A DNA stretch of 64,000 nucleotides from Rhodoferax_B ferrireducens_A. Its GTDB lineage: Bacteria > Pseudomonadota > Gammaproteobacteria > Burkholderiales > Burkholderiaceae_C. The notes beneath the pieces are model-generated. The model was given only the letters and a program-made list of their open reading frames with translations, was not told where the DNA came from and did not search any database. Where the stretch lies: the NCBI RefSeq assembly GCF_031458075.1, contig NZ_JAVDXT010000008.1:3541-67540 (forward strand). The letters run 5' to 3'. Shown one piece after another: positions 33,924-42,575 of the stretch. The translations under genes were made by a program, and so were the position numbers. Numbering within the stretch: position 1 is the first letter of the stretch; each line of letters opens with the position of its first letter.

Positions 33924-35644
33924 TACCGGGTCTGGCTCGCTCCGCGGAGCAGCCCCTGCTGTTAGCCGATCCCGAGGCCGACCCTATGGCGCTGGCCCGG
34001 GTCTGGTATGGCTTCATGACAGCGCGGGTCACGATTGCCCTGGCAATCCTGCTGCTGCACAGCTCCTTGCTGGCACTAGGCCAACCAATTCCCCCTTGGT
34101 TGCTATTGTTTTGCCTGGCTTACTTCGCCAGTGCCTTGTTGTTGCGGCTCAGCACCCGCCCCAGCCAGACCGAAAGCCCCTCGGCCAAATTCTGGATCGG
34201 CACGGTAGGCATCGATGCCGTGGTGTTCTCTGCCCTGCAGCTGATGCAGCTAGGTGGCATCAATTACAGCCCCTTGTTAGGCCTGCCGGTCTTGCTGGCG
34301 GCGGTGTTGGGCTCACGCATCATGGCGCTGGGCACCGCTGCAGGCATGACTTTGCTGTTATTGCTGCTCGACACCTGGCGCATCGCGACCCACCAGGTGG
34401 GCGACGAAACCACCTTGCTGGTGCAAAGCGGGCTCACCGGCATGGGCTACTTCATCCTGGCATTTTTGGTCAACCAGCTGGCGGCCCGGCTGGTCCGGGA
34501 AGAACAGCTGGCCCGGCGCAGCCAGATGGATGTGCGGCTGCAAACCCATGTCAACGAATTGGTGATCGAGGCCTTGACCGATGGCGTGCTGGTGGTGGAT
34601 GCCAGCGGCGCCACCCGGGCCGCCAACCCGGCCGCCCGGCTGCTGTTGGGCACCGATGGCGGCACCGACCGCACGCCGCTGCAGCTGGGCAGCGAACCAG
34701 GCTGGCGGGCGCTGCTGGCCTTGGCCCAAAAAACCTTTGGCGACGAAACGGCGCAGCAGGCCGATATCCGCGTCCAGTACCCGGGCAAAAGCCCGCGCCG
34801 GGTGCGGGTGCGGACCCGATTGACGGTAGCCCACGAGGTGCAGGCGGAAAGCCTGTGCGTGATGTTCCTGCACGATTTGCGCGAAATGGAGGCCCGGCTC
34901 CGCACCGAGAAGATGGCCGCCATGGGCCGCATGTCGGCAGCAGTGGCACATGAAATCCGCAACCCCCTGGCCGCCATCAGCCAGGCCAATGCCTTGCTGG
35001 AAGAGGACCTGAGCGACCCGGCCCAGCAGCGGTTGACCGCCATGGTGCGGCAAAACGCCTTGCGGCTGTCCAAAATTGTCGACGAGGTGCTGGAAATCGC
35101 CCGGGTGCCGCAGCACGCCATCCAGCGCAGCACGCCGATGCAAACCCAGCTCGACGAAGCTACGGAAAGCATTTGCCGCGATTGGTCGCTGCACGACAGA
35201 GCCCGCCGGCAGGTCCAGGTGACGCCCGGCACATTGGGCCTGCCGGTGGACTTCGATCCCGAACACCTGCGGCGCGTATTGGTGAACCTGCTGGACAACG
35301 CCTTGCGCTATGCCAGCAACCAGGCCGATGCGATCCAGGTCAGCACCCACCTGGCCGCCAACCGCCAGTCCGGCCTGCAGGTCTGGAGCGACGGCCCGCC
35401 CATGGAGCAGGCGGTGGAACAGCATTTGTTTGAGCCTTTTTTCAGCTCGGAGAGTCGTTCCAGCGGCCTGGGTCTGTATATTTGCAGGGAACTGTGTGAG
35501 CGCCACCGCGCCACTATCGGCTACCAGCGTGCAGCCCGCATGCGCGACGGCTTGGCGGTGCAAGGCAATGAGTTTTTTGTGCAGTTCAGGCCTCCCAAAC
35601 CACCGGCACGCCCTGCGCATCCTGAAGACATCCAACTGGTTTAA
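33920..35644 (+). CDS. pilS: Sensor histidine kinase, PilS type
   Basis: A 574-residue kinase starting with GTG 33920 (GTGA overlap). Six hydrophobic segments occupy about 32-195. They are followed by a PAS-like region (about 215-320; LTDGVLVVDASGATRAANPA) and a HisKA domain with phospho-acceptor His344 in AAVAHEIRNPLAAIS. The HATPase contains the N box VNLLDNALRYASNQ and G box SSGLGLYICRELCERH. Topology and its partner at 35648 match PilS, which controls type IV pilin transcription with PilR. No pil structural genes are in the window, so the name rests on architecture. Confidence 0.88.
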   Translation: MIPGLARSAEQPLLLADPEADPMALARVWYGFMTARVTIALAILLLHSSLLALGQPIPPWLLLFCLAYFASALLLRLSTRPSQTESPSAKFWIGTVGIDAVVFSALQLMQLGGINYSPLLGLPVLLAAVLGSRIMALGTAAGMTLLLLLLDTWRIATHQVGDETTLLVQSGLTGMGYFILAFLVNQLAARLVREEQLARRSQMDVRLQTHVNELVIEALTDGVLVVDASGATRAANPAARLLLGTDGGTDRTPLQLGSEPGWRALLALAQKTFGDETAQQADIRVQYPGKSPRRVRVRTRLTVAHEVQAESLCVMFLHDLREMEARLRTEKMAAMGRMSAAVAHEIRNPLAAISQANALLEEDLSDPAQQRLTAMVRQNALRLSKIVDEVLEIARVPQHAIQRSTPMQTQLDEATESICRDWSLHDRARRQVQVTPGTLGLPVDFDPEHLRRVLVNLLDNALRYASNQADAIQVSTHLAANRQSGLQVWSDGPPMEQAVEQHLFEPFFSSESRSSGLGLYICRELCERHRATIGYQRAARMRDGLAVQGNEFFVQFRPPKPPARPAHPEDIQLV

Positions 35645-35647
35645 CCC

Positions 35648-37117
35648 ATGGCCCAGCCTCTTTCCAACCCTGCCGCGACCGTCCTGGTCGTTGACGACGA
35701 GCCCGACCTGCGCACGCTGTACGAGCTGACGCTGCTGCGCGAGGGCTACCGCATCGAGACCGCCGGCGATCTGCAGGAAGCCCGGCAATTGCTGCACAAC
35801 ACCCGCTTCGACGTGGTGATTACCGATATGCGCTTGCCCGATGGACTGGGGCTGGAGTTGCTGCAGGAACTGAAAGCCCAGCAGCGACCCGAACGGGTCA
35901 TCGTCATGACAGCCTACGGCTCGGCCGAAAATGCGGTGGAAGCACTCAAGGCCGGCGCCTTTGACTACCTGACCAAACCCGTGGACCTGAAGCAGTTTCG
36001 CGCAGTCGTGGCGTCTGCCATCCAGGACAACGGCAAGAACACACGCACCACAATTAATGCCGAAAAACCTTCGCAGCGCATATCTGGTGGGCAGGAGGCG
36101 CTACAAAAATTGGTAGGTGACTCCGAAGCCATGCAGCTGGTGAAGCAGCGCATTGTGAAGGTGGCGCGCAGCATGGCCCCGGTGCTGGTGCGCGGCGAGT
36201 CCGGTACCGGCAAGGAACTGGTAGCCCAGGCCCTGCACGCCAACAGCCACCGCGCCGCCGGCCCGCTGGTGGCGGTGAACTGCAGCGCGATCCCCGAGAA
36301 CCTGTTGGAAGCCGAGTTCTTTGGCGCCAAAAAAGGCTCGTACACCGGTGCCACACAAGACCGGCCCGGCTACTTCCAGGCGGCCCGTGACGGCACCTTG
36401 TTCCTGGATGAAATCGGCGATCTGCCGCTGGCCATGCAATCCAAGCTGCTACGCGCCATCCAGGAGCGCAGCGTACGCCCGCTGGGCTCGACCCAGGAGG
36501 ATGCGGTCGACGTGCGCATCGTCAGCGCCACCCACAAGGACCTGGCGGCCGACGTCAAGGCCGGACGCTTCCGCCAGGATTTGTACTACCGCCTGAATGT
36601 GATCGAGATTGCCATCCCGCCACTGCGGGAACGCCGCGGTGACTTGCCGGCCCTGTGCAAGGCCCTGCTGGCGCGGATTGCCCACGAGTCCGGCATGCCG
36701 CTGCCCCGGCTGTCGCCCGAGCTACTGGAGCAACTGGCCTGCCACCCGCTGAGCGGCAATGTGCGGGAGCTGGAGAACCTGCTGCACCGGGCCGTGGCCA
36801 TGGGAGATGGTGATGCCTTGCACGTGGATTTCGAGCCCACGGGGGGGCCCGCCCCTCTAGTGCCACTCGTGCCTTCCTTGCCGCAGGACGAAGCCCGCTC
36901 CGAACAAACACCGCCCCCCGCCGGCGCCATTCCCTCCGACCTGCAAGCCTACCTGGACCAACAGGAGCGCGAAATCCTGGTCAAGGTGCTGCATGAAACC
37001 GGCTTCAACCGCACAGCCACTGCGAACCGGCTGGGCCTGAGCCTGCGCCAAATCCGCTACCGCATCGAACGGTTGAACATCGCCACCCCACAGGACAATG
37101 AACCCCATGACGCCTAA
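35648..37117 (+). CDS. pilR: Sigma-54-dependent response regulator, PilR type
   Basis: 489 residues. The receiver domain (1-125) has acidic pocket Asp16/17, phospho-acceptor Asp60 in VVITDMRLPDG and Lys in DYLTKPVD. The AAA+ domain has Walker A GESGTGKE (about 184-191), sigma-54 loop GSYTGA (a variant of GAFTGA) and Walker B GTLFLDEIGDLP. The Fis-type HTH RTATANRLGLSLRQIRYRIE is at the C terminus. It follows the kinase by 3 nt. The linker codons (about 36040-36110) are AT-richer than the rest. It activates RNA polymerase with sigma-54 at unknown promoters, by family pilA. Confidence 0.9.
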   Translation: MAQPLSNPAATVLVVDDEPDLRTLYELTLLREGYRIETAGDLQEARQLLHNTRFDVVITDMRLPDGLGLELLQELKAQQRPERVIVMTAYGSAENAVEALKAGAFDYLTKPVDLKQFRAVVASAIQDNGKNTRTTINAEKPSQRISGGQEALQKLVGDSEAMQLVKQRIVKVARSMAPVLVRGESGTGKELVAQALHANSHRAAGPLVAVNCSAIPENLLEAEFFGAKKGSYTGATQDRPGYFQAARDGTLFLDEIGDLPLAMQSKLLRAIQERSVRPLGSTQEDAVDVRIVSATHKDLAADVKAGRFRQDLYYRLNVIEIAIPPLRERRGDLPALCKALLARIAHESGMPLPRLSPELLEQLACHPLSGNVRELENLLHRAVAMGDGDALHVDFEPTGGPAPLVPLVPSLPQDEARSEQTPPPAGAIPSDLQAYLDQQEREILVKVLHETGFNRTATANRLGLSLRQIRYRIERLNIATPQDNEPHDA

Positions 37118-37724
37118 TCCGCCAGCCCCTGCCGCTTTGTGGTCTGGCGGCTGGTACCGGTTTGCCCACCAGCAGCGGTCGCCGAATTTCGGCCCACGCC
37201 CGGATGGAGCCCACACCGACCTGGTAGTACTGCACTCCATTAGCCTGCCGCCCGGCCAGTATGGTGGCGACGAAGTCATGGCGCTGTTCGGCAATACGCT
37301 GGACTGGAATGCCCACCCTTACTTTGAGAGCATTCGCGGTCTGCAGGTATCGGCGCACTTTTATATCCGCCGCAATGGCGAGCTGTGGCAGTTTGTCAGT
37401 GGCGACGACCGCGCCTGGCATGCCGGCGCTTCGCACTACCGGGGCCGTAGCAACTGCAATGACGACTCCATAGGCATCGAGTTGGAAGGACTGGAAGGCG
37501 ATAGCTTCGAGCCCGCACAGTACGAAACCCTGACCAGCCTCTTGCCCGCCATCGCCCAGGCCTATCCGATCCGCCACGTTGCCGGCCATGAGCACATCGC
37601 CCCGGATCGCAAGCACGATCCAGGCGCGGGATTGGACTGGCAGGCGGTGCAGCGTGGCACGGGCTGGAAAACCCGGTGTTTTCCCCCATCTGTACGAAGT
37701 AGCCTTCACGCAGAAAAAATGTAA
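37098..37724 (+). CDS. ampD: 1,6-anhydro-N-acetylmuramyl-L-alanine amidase AmpD
   Basis: A cytoplasmic zinc amidase of peptidoglycan recycling. It has 208 residues from ATG 37098, overlapping pilR by 20 bp; ATG 37107 is an alternative. Zinc ligands are His in VVLHSISLPPG, and His and Asp in AGHEHIAPDRKHDPG. Other motifs are HFYIRRNGELWQFVSGDDRA, WHAGASHYRGRSNCND and SIGIELEG. A C-terminal extension after DWQAVQ (about 28 residues with no homology I recognise) makes it longer than E. coli AmpD (183). In related bacteria AmpD loss induces AmpC beta-lactamase. Confidence 0.94.
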   Translation: MNPMTPNPPAPAALWSGGWYRFAHQQRSPNFGPRPDGAHTDLVVLHSISLPPGQYGGDEVMALFGNTLDWNAHPYFESIRGLQVSAHFYIRRNGELWQFVSGDDRAWHAGASHYRGRSNCNDDSIGIELEGLEGDSFEPAQYETLTSLLPAIAQAYPIRHVAGHEHIAPDRKHDPGAGLDWQAVQRGTGWKTRCFPPSVRSSLHAEKM

Positions 37725-37930
37725 CAGTGCAGACGGCTGGCAACTTTCCCCAGAGCCCCTGGTATCTGCACCAAGCCAGGTAGTACGCCGCGATGCCAGG
37801 CAAAACCCCTGCAAAGCCGCATGTTTGCTGCGTTTGAATTTTCCAGCCCTGATGGAACAAAGCCTGCCGGCCGGTTGGCCATGAACCGCTCCTAAAGCCT
37901 GCCCCAAAGAGCCGCAACTTCAGTCGAGAT

Positions 37931-37946
37931 ACACTACCGGTAGTGG
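37931..37946 (+). promoter_or_regulatory. NrdR box 1
   Basis: ACACTACCGGTAGTGG, a 16-bp palindrome matching the NrdR consensus pattern ACACtAtAtatTGTGT in its outer half-sites. It sits immediately upstream of the -35 hexamer. Its start is 32 bp from that of box 2, about three helical turns. Confidence 0.65.
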
Positions 37947-37947
37947 C

Positions 37948-37976
37948 TTGAATTGATTCCAGACCCTATATATAGT
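37948..37976 (+). promoter_or_regulatory. Sigma-70 promoter of nrdAB
   Basis: -35 TTGAAT (37948-37953), 17-bp spacer, -10 TATAGT (37971-37976). The -10 lies inside NrdR box 2. The predicted start is near 37983, giving a leader of about 134 nt before nrdA. Confidence 0.7.
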
Positions 37977-37978
37977 GT
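37963..37978 (+). promoter_or_regulatory. NrdR box 2 (overlaps -10)
   Basis: ACCCTATATATAGTGT, a close match to the NrdR consensus. It covers the -10 hexamer, which is the usual repressor geometry at class I ribonucleotide reductase promoters. Confidence 0.75.
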
Positions 37979-38116
37979 CCGACTTGTGCTGCAAGCCAGA
38001 TCAATTCCACTGCATCGGCGTGGCAGCCAAGGTACTTGCAACGTATTTTTAGCGCCTATCCACCGCCAGTTTCAGCCTCCTCATACCGTCCTTACACCGA
38101 TAGAACCAAGGAAACC

Positions 38117-41056
38117 ATGCAAACAGCATTGAACACCCCGTCCGCCGCCCTGCCGTTGCAACCTGCTCCACGCAGCACCGACCGCAGCGACTCCAGCGCC
38201 CCCGAGATGCTGGCGCACTACCAGATCATCCGCCGCAACGGCGCGGTGGTGCCATTTGAGCCGGGCAAGATTGCCATCGCCATGATGAAAGCCTTTCTGG
38301 CCGTGCATGGCACGCAGGGTGCGGCTTCGGCCAGCGTGCGCGAAGTGGTGGACACGCTGACGCAAGGTGTTATTCGGGCACTGGTGCGTTCACGTCCCGG
38401 TGGCGGCACCTTCCACATCGAAGACGTGCAAGACCACGTGGAACTCGGCCTGATGCGCGGCGGCCACCATGAAATCGCCCGCGCCTATGTGCTGTACCGC
38501 GAACGCCACACCCAGGAGCGTGCCAAGCAAACCATCGAACAAGCGCCTGCAGCCCCCGTGCTGCATGTACTGGACGGCGGCCAGCGCGTAGCCCTCGACA
38601 CGGCCCGCCTGCAGCAATTGATTGAACAGGCCTGCGCCGGTCTGGGCAGCGAAGTCACCGCCGCCCCCATCGTGGCAGAAACCATGCGCAACCTGTACGA
38701 CGGCGTGCCCATGGAAGAGGTCTACAAAGCCGCCATCCTGGCTGCCCGGACCCTGATCGAGACCGACCCCGACTACACCTACGCCACCGCCCGTCTGCTG
38801 CTGCACACCATCGCCAAGGAAGTGCTGGGTGCCGACCTGACGCAAGCCGAGTTGGCCCAACGCTATGCCGATTACTTCCCCCAGTACATCCAGAAGGGTG
38901 TGGACGCCGAGCTGCTGGACGCCAAGCTCTTGGGCTACGACCTGCAAAAACTGGGCGCCGCCCTCAAGCCGCAGCGCGACCTGCAATTCGACTACCTGGG
39001 CCTGCAAACCCTGTACGACCGCTACTTCCTGCACATCCGCAAGACCCGTATCGAGCTGCCCCAGGCTTTCTTCATGCGCGTCGCCATGGGCCTGGCACTG
39101 AACGAAACCGACCGCGAAGCCCGCGCCATCGAGTTCTATGAAGTCATGTCGTCGTTCGACTTCATGTCCAGCACGCCCACGCTGTTCAACAGCGGCACGC
39201 TGCGGCCCCAGCTGTCCTCCTGCTACCTGACCACGGTGCCCGACGATCTGGACGGCATCTACGAATCCATCAAGGAAAACGCCTTGCTGTCCAAGTTTGC
39301 CGGCGGCCTGGGCAATGACTGGACCCGTGTGCGCGCCCTGGGCAGCCACATCAAGGGCACCAACGGCGAATCCCAAGGCGTGGTGCCCTTCCTGAAGGTG
39401 GTCAACGACACCGCCGTGGCGGTGAATCAGGGCGGCAAGCGCAAGGGCGCGGTCTGCACCTACCTGGAAACCTGGCATCTGGACATCGAAGAGTTTCTGG
39501 AACTGCGCAAGAACACTGGCGATGACCGCCGCCGCACCCACGACATGAACACCGCCAACTGGGTGCCGGATCTGTTCATGCGCCGCGTCATGGAAGGCGG
39601 CAGCTGGACCCTGTTCTCGCCCAACAATACCCCGGACTTGCACGACAAATTTGGCGCCGACTTCGAAACCGCTTATGTAGCCTACGAAGCCAAAGCCCAG
39701 CGCGGTGAAATCACGCCTTCGCGCACCCTGCCCGCCAGCGATCTGTGGCGCAAGATGCTGACCATGCTGTTCGAAACCGGCCATCCTTGGATCACGTTCA
39801 AGGATGCCTGCAATGTGCGCAGCCCACAGCAGCACGCTGGCGTGGTGCACTCCAGCAATCTCTGCACCGAAATCACCCTAAACACCAGCGACACCGAAAC
39901 CGCGGTCTGCAACCTGGGCTCGGTCAACCTGCTGCAACACCTGGTCACCGCCGCCGATGGCAGCAAGACACTGAACCATGACAAGCTGAAGAAGACAGTT
40001 ACCACGGCCATGCGCATGCTGGACAACGTGATCGACATCAACTACTACGCGGTCAACAAGGCGCGTGACTCCAATCTGCTGCACCGCCCGGTCGGCCTGG
40101 GCCTGATGGGCTTCCAGGACAGCCTGTACGCGCTGCGCATTCCCTACGCCAGCGAAGCTGCCGTCGCATTTGCCGACACCTCGATGGAAGCCATCTGCTA
40201 CTACGCCTACTGGGCGTCCAGCGAGCTGGCCAAAGAACGCGGCCAGTATTCCAGCTACAAGGGTTCGCTGTGGGACCAGGGCATCCTGCCACTGGACACC
40301 CTGGACATGCTGGCCAAAGCCCGCGGTGGCTATGTCGATGTGGACCGCTCGGCGACCCTGGACTGGAGCTCGCTGCGCCAGAAGATCCAAGCCGATGGCA
40401 TGCGCAACTCCAACTGCGTCGCCATCGCGCCCACGGCCACCATCTCCAACATCATCGGCGTGGATGCCTCTATCGAACCCTGCTTCGGCAACCTGTCGGT
40501 CAAGTCCAATCTGTCGGGCGAGTTCACGGTCATCAACAGCTACCTGGTGCATGACCTGAAGCGCCTGGGCCTGTGGGACAACGTGATGCTGATGGACCTG
40601 AAGCACTTCGACGGTTCGCTGCAATCCATCGACCGCGTGCCGAATGAGATCAAGGCCCTGTACCGCACCGCGTTCGAGGTCGAGACCACCTGGCTGGTCG
40701 AAGCCGCATCGCGCCGCCAGAAGTGGATCGACCAAGCCCAGTCGCTGAATATCTACATGGCCGGCGCCTCCGGCAAGAAGCTCGACGACACCTACAAGCT
40801 GGCCTGGACGCGCGGCCTGAAAACCACCTACTACCTGCGTACCCGCAGTGCCACCCACGTAGAGAAATCCACCGTGGCAGCAGGACGTATGAATGCCGTT
40901 TCATCGGGACAGGCACCGAGCCAGCAAATGAGCGCCATCGACACCGCTGCGATGGCGGCACGCCAGCAAATGAATGCCGACGCACTGAGCGCAAGCCCTG
41001 CGACCGACATCAAATTCTGCGCAATCGACGATCCTGGTTGCGAAGCCTGCCAATAA
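38117..41056 (+). CDS. nrdA: Class Ia ribonucleoside-diphosphate reductase, alpha subunit (two ATP-cones)
   Basis: Catalytic subunit making deoxyribonucleotides aerobically. From ATG 38117 (AAGGA about 5 nt upstream) it has 979 residues. Two ATP-cone domains are visible: one at about 35-134 (YQIIRRNGAVVPFEPGKIAI) and a second, more divergent one at about 150-240, as in Pseudomonas aeruginosa NrdA. The barrel carries NSGTLRPQLSSCYLTTVPDD, NLCTEITLNT, and PTATISNIIGVDASIEP; the C-terminal redox pair is CAIDDPGCEACQ. nrdB follows 143 bp downstream, with an inverted repeat between. Confidence 0.97.
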   Translation: MQTALNTPSAALPLQPAPRSTDRSDSSAPEMLAHYQIIRRNGAVVPFEPGKIAIAMMKAFLAVHGTQGAASASVREVVDTLTQGVIRALVRSRPGGGTFHIEDVQDHVELGLMRGGHHEIARAYVLYRERHTQERAKQTIEQAPAAPVLHVLDGGQRVALDTARLQQLIEQACAGLGSEVTAAPIVAETMRNLYDGVPMEEVYKAAILAARTLIETDPDYTYATARLLLHTIAKEVLGADLTQAELAQRYADYFPQYIQKGVDAELLDAKLLGYDLQKLGAALKPQRDLQFDYLGLQTLYDRYFLHIRKTRIELPQAFFMRVAMGLALNETDREARAIEFYEVMSSFDFMSSTPTLFNSGTLRPQLSSCYLTTVPDDLDGIYESIKENALLSKFAGGLGNDWTRVRALGSHIKGTNGESQGVVPFLKVVNDTAVAVNQGGKRKGAVCTYLETWHLDIEEFLELRKNTGDDRRRTHDMNTANWVPDLFMRRVMEGGSWTLFSPNNTPDLHDKFGADFETAYVAYEAKAQRGEITPSRTLPASDLWRKMLTMLFETGHPWITFKDACNVRSPQQHAGVVHSSNLCTEITLNTSDTETAVCNLGSVNLLQHLVTAADGSKTLNHDKLKKTVTTAMRMLDNVIDINYYAVNKARDSNLLHRPVGLGLMGFQDSLYALRIPYASEAAVAFADTSMEAICYYAYWASSELAKERGQYSSYKGSLWDQGILPLDTLDMLAKARGGYVDVDRSATLDWSSLRQKIQADGMRNSNCVAIAPTATISNIIGVDASIEPCFGNLSVKSNLSGEFTVINSYLVHDLKRLGLWDNVMLMDLKHFDGSLQSIDRVPNEIKALYRTAFEVETTWLVEAASRRQKWIDQAQSLNIYMAGASGKKLDDTYKLAWTRGLKTTYYLRTRSATHVEKSTVAAGRMNAVSSGQAPSQQMSAIDTAAMAARQQMNADALSASPATDIKFCAIDDPGCEACQ

Positions 41057-41071
41057 AGCGCAGACCGACCG

Positions 41072-41108
41072 ATGTGCATCGCAAAAACCGGTTTTTTGCG
41101 ATGCACAT
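41072..41108. other. Long inverted repeat in the nrdA-nrdB gap
   Basis: ATGTGCATCGCAAAAA at 41072-41087 pairs with TTTTTGCGATGCACAT at 41093-41108 around CCGG plus one extra T: a 16-bp stem. There is no downstream T run, so it is not a classic terminator. It may act as an RNase processing or stabilising hairpin that sets the nrdA:nrdB ratio (inference). Confidence 0.8.
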
Positions 41109-41199
41109 GAGCAACACAAACCCTACAAATTTGCGGTGTTGAAAATGAGCACTTTTCATTTCGCTGCGCCGCTCTCATAATCCTAGCATTGGAAAATCT

Positions 41200-42402
41200 A
41201 TGTTGACCTGGGACGAAGAAGTCAAGCCCTCACCGCCATCTGCAGCTACCCTCGGTTTACCCATCAACCGGGAGGAGCAACACACTGCTTTTTCTGCAGC
41301 AGCCCCATCGACCACGACACCTGTTGCAGCCCAGCCAGCCATCGCTGTAGCCGCGGCCCATGTTGCAGTGCAAGCCACGGCCGCACGCCGCGTCAACGCC
41401 GCCGATAAGCGCATCATCAACGGCCAGACCGACGTGAACCAACTGGTGCCGTTCAAGTACAAATGGGCCTGGGAAAAATACCTGGCATCCTGCGCCAACC
41501 ACTGGATGCCGCAAGAGGTCAACATGACGCGCGACATCGCGCTGTGGAAAGATCCGAACGGTCTGACCGAAGACGAGCGCCGCATCGTCAAGCGCAATCT
41601 CGGCTTCTTTGTCACCGCCGACTCGCTGGCTGCCAACAACATCGTGCTGGGCACCTACCGCCACATCACGGCCCCCGAGTGCCGCCAGTTCCTGCTGCGC
41701 CAAGCGTTTGAAGAAGCCATCCATACCCATGCCTACCAGTACATCGTGGAGTCGCTGGGCCTGGATGAAAGCGAGATCTTCAACGCTTACAACGAGGTCG
41801 CATCGATCCGCAATAAAGACCAGTTCCTGATCCCCTTCATCGAAGCGATCATGGACCCCAACTTCCACACCGGCACGCCCGAGAACGACCAAAAGCTGCT
41901 GAAGTCGCTGATCGTTTTTGCCTGCCTGATGGAAGGCCTGTTCTTCTACGTCGGCTTCACGCAGATTCTGGCGCTGGGCCGCCAAAACAAGATGACAGGT
42001 GCTGCCGAGCAATACCAGTACATCCTGCGCGACGAGTCCATGCACTGCAACTTCGGCATTGATCTGATCAACCAACTCAAGCTGGAAAACCCACACCTGT
42101 GGACGGCCGAGTTCAAGACCGAAATCAAAGACCTGTTCATGCGCGCGGTGGAACTGGAGTACCAGTACGCCGAAGACACCATGCCGCGTGGCGTGCTGGG
42201 CATGAACGCGTCCATGTTCAAGGGCTATCTGCGCTACATCGCCAACCGCCGGGCCACCCAAATCGGCCTAGAAGCCTGCTTCCCCCACGAAGAAAATCCG
42301 TTCCCGTGGATGAGCGAAATGATCGACCTGAAGAAAGAGCGCAATTTCTTCGAAACCCGCGTGATTGAGTACCAATCAGGCGGCGCGCTTTCTTGGGATT
42401 AA
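41200..42402 (+). CDS. nrdB: Class Ia ribonucleoside-diphosphate reductase, beta subunit
   Basis: A 400-residue diiron-tyrosyl radical subunit. The ligand set is complete: Asp141 (TADSLAANN), Glu172 and His175 in AFEEAIHTHAY, radical Tyr179 with the E-xx-H-xxx-Y spacing, Glu in CLMEGLFFYVGF, and Glu/His in LRDESMHCNFG. The approximately 65-residue N-terminal tail is Ala/Pro/Thr-rich and low in complexity. The C-terminal tail (FFETRVIEYQSGGALSWD) is the segment that docks on NrdA. It pairs with nrdA under the NrdR-type promoter. Confidence 0.97.
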   Translation: MLTWDEEVKPSPPSAATLGLPINREEQHTAFSAAAPSTTTPVAAQPAIAVAAAHVAVQATAARRVNAADKRIINGQTDVNQLVPFKYKWAWEKYLASCANHWMPQEVNMTRDIALWKDPNGLTEDERRIVKRNLGFFVTADSLAANNIVLGTYRHITAPECRQFLLRQAFEEAIHTHAYQYIVESLGLDESEIFNAYNEVASIRNKDQFLIPFIEAIMDPNFHTGTPENDQKLLKSLIVFACLMEGLFFYVGFTQILALGRQNKMTGAAEQYQYILRDESMHCNFGIDLINQLKLENPHLWTAEFKTEIKDLFMRAVELEYQYAEDTMPRGVLGMNASMFKGYLRYIANRRATQIGLEACFPHEENPFPWMSEMIDLKKERNFFETRVIEYQSGGALSWD

Positions 42403-42575
42403 ACCCGTCAGATCCATGCCATCCACTACCGCGCAAACCCCAGCCAGCCATTCCATGTATGGCCGCGTTTGCGCTTCCGAGTCCATGGTGCTGGGCATTC
42501 GCCCAACACCATGTATCGCTCTATGCCTAACAATCGGTATAAAGTGCTCTTTGTAAACAGATCAAGGAGAAAATA

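Larger units (their letters stand above)
37725..38116. other. Gene-free region between ampD and nrdA, carrying the nrd promoter
   Basis: 392 bp. The first about 200 bp show no recognisable gene or motif. From 37931 it holds two NrdR-box-like palindromes and a well-spaced sigma-70 promoter. The following about 134 bp (37983-38116) would be the 5' UTR of nrdA. An in-frame extension of nrdA to 38036 has no homology and no ribosome-binding site, so it is treated as untranslated. Confidence 0.7.

Noticed and set aside
38036..38116. 27-codon N-terminal extension of nrdA
   Set aside because: No ribosome-binding site at the earlier ATG and no family homology; AAGGA directly precedes the ATG at 38117, which starts close to the first ATP-cone.
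42485..42511. Hairpin CATGGTG-TGGGC / GCCCA-CACCATG after nrdB
   Set aside because: It has an internal mismatch and no T run; it may be a transcript-end stabiliser but I cannot support a terminator call.
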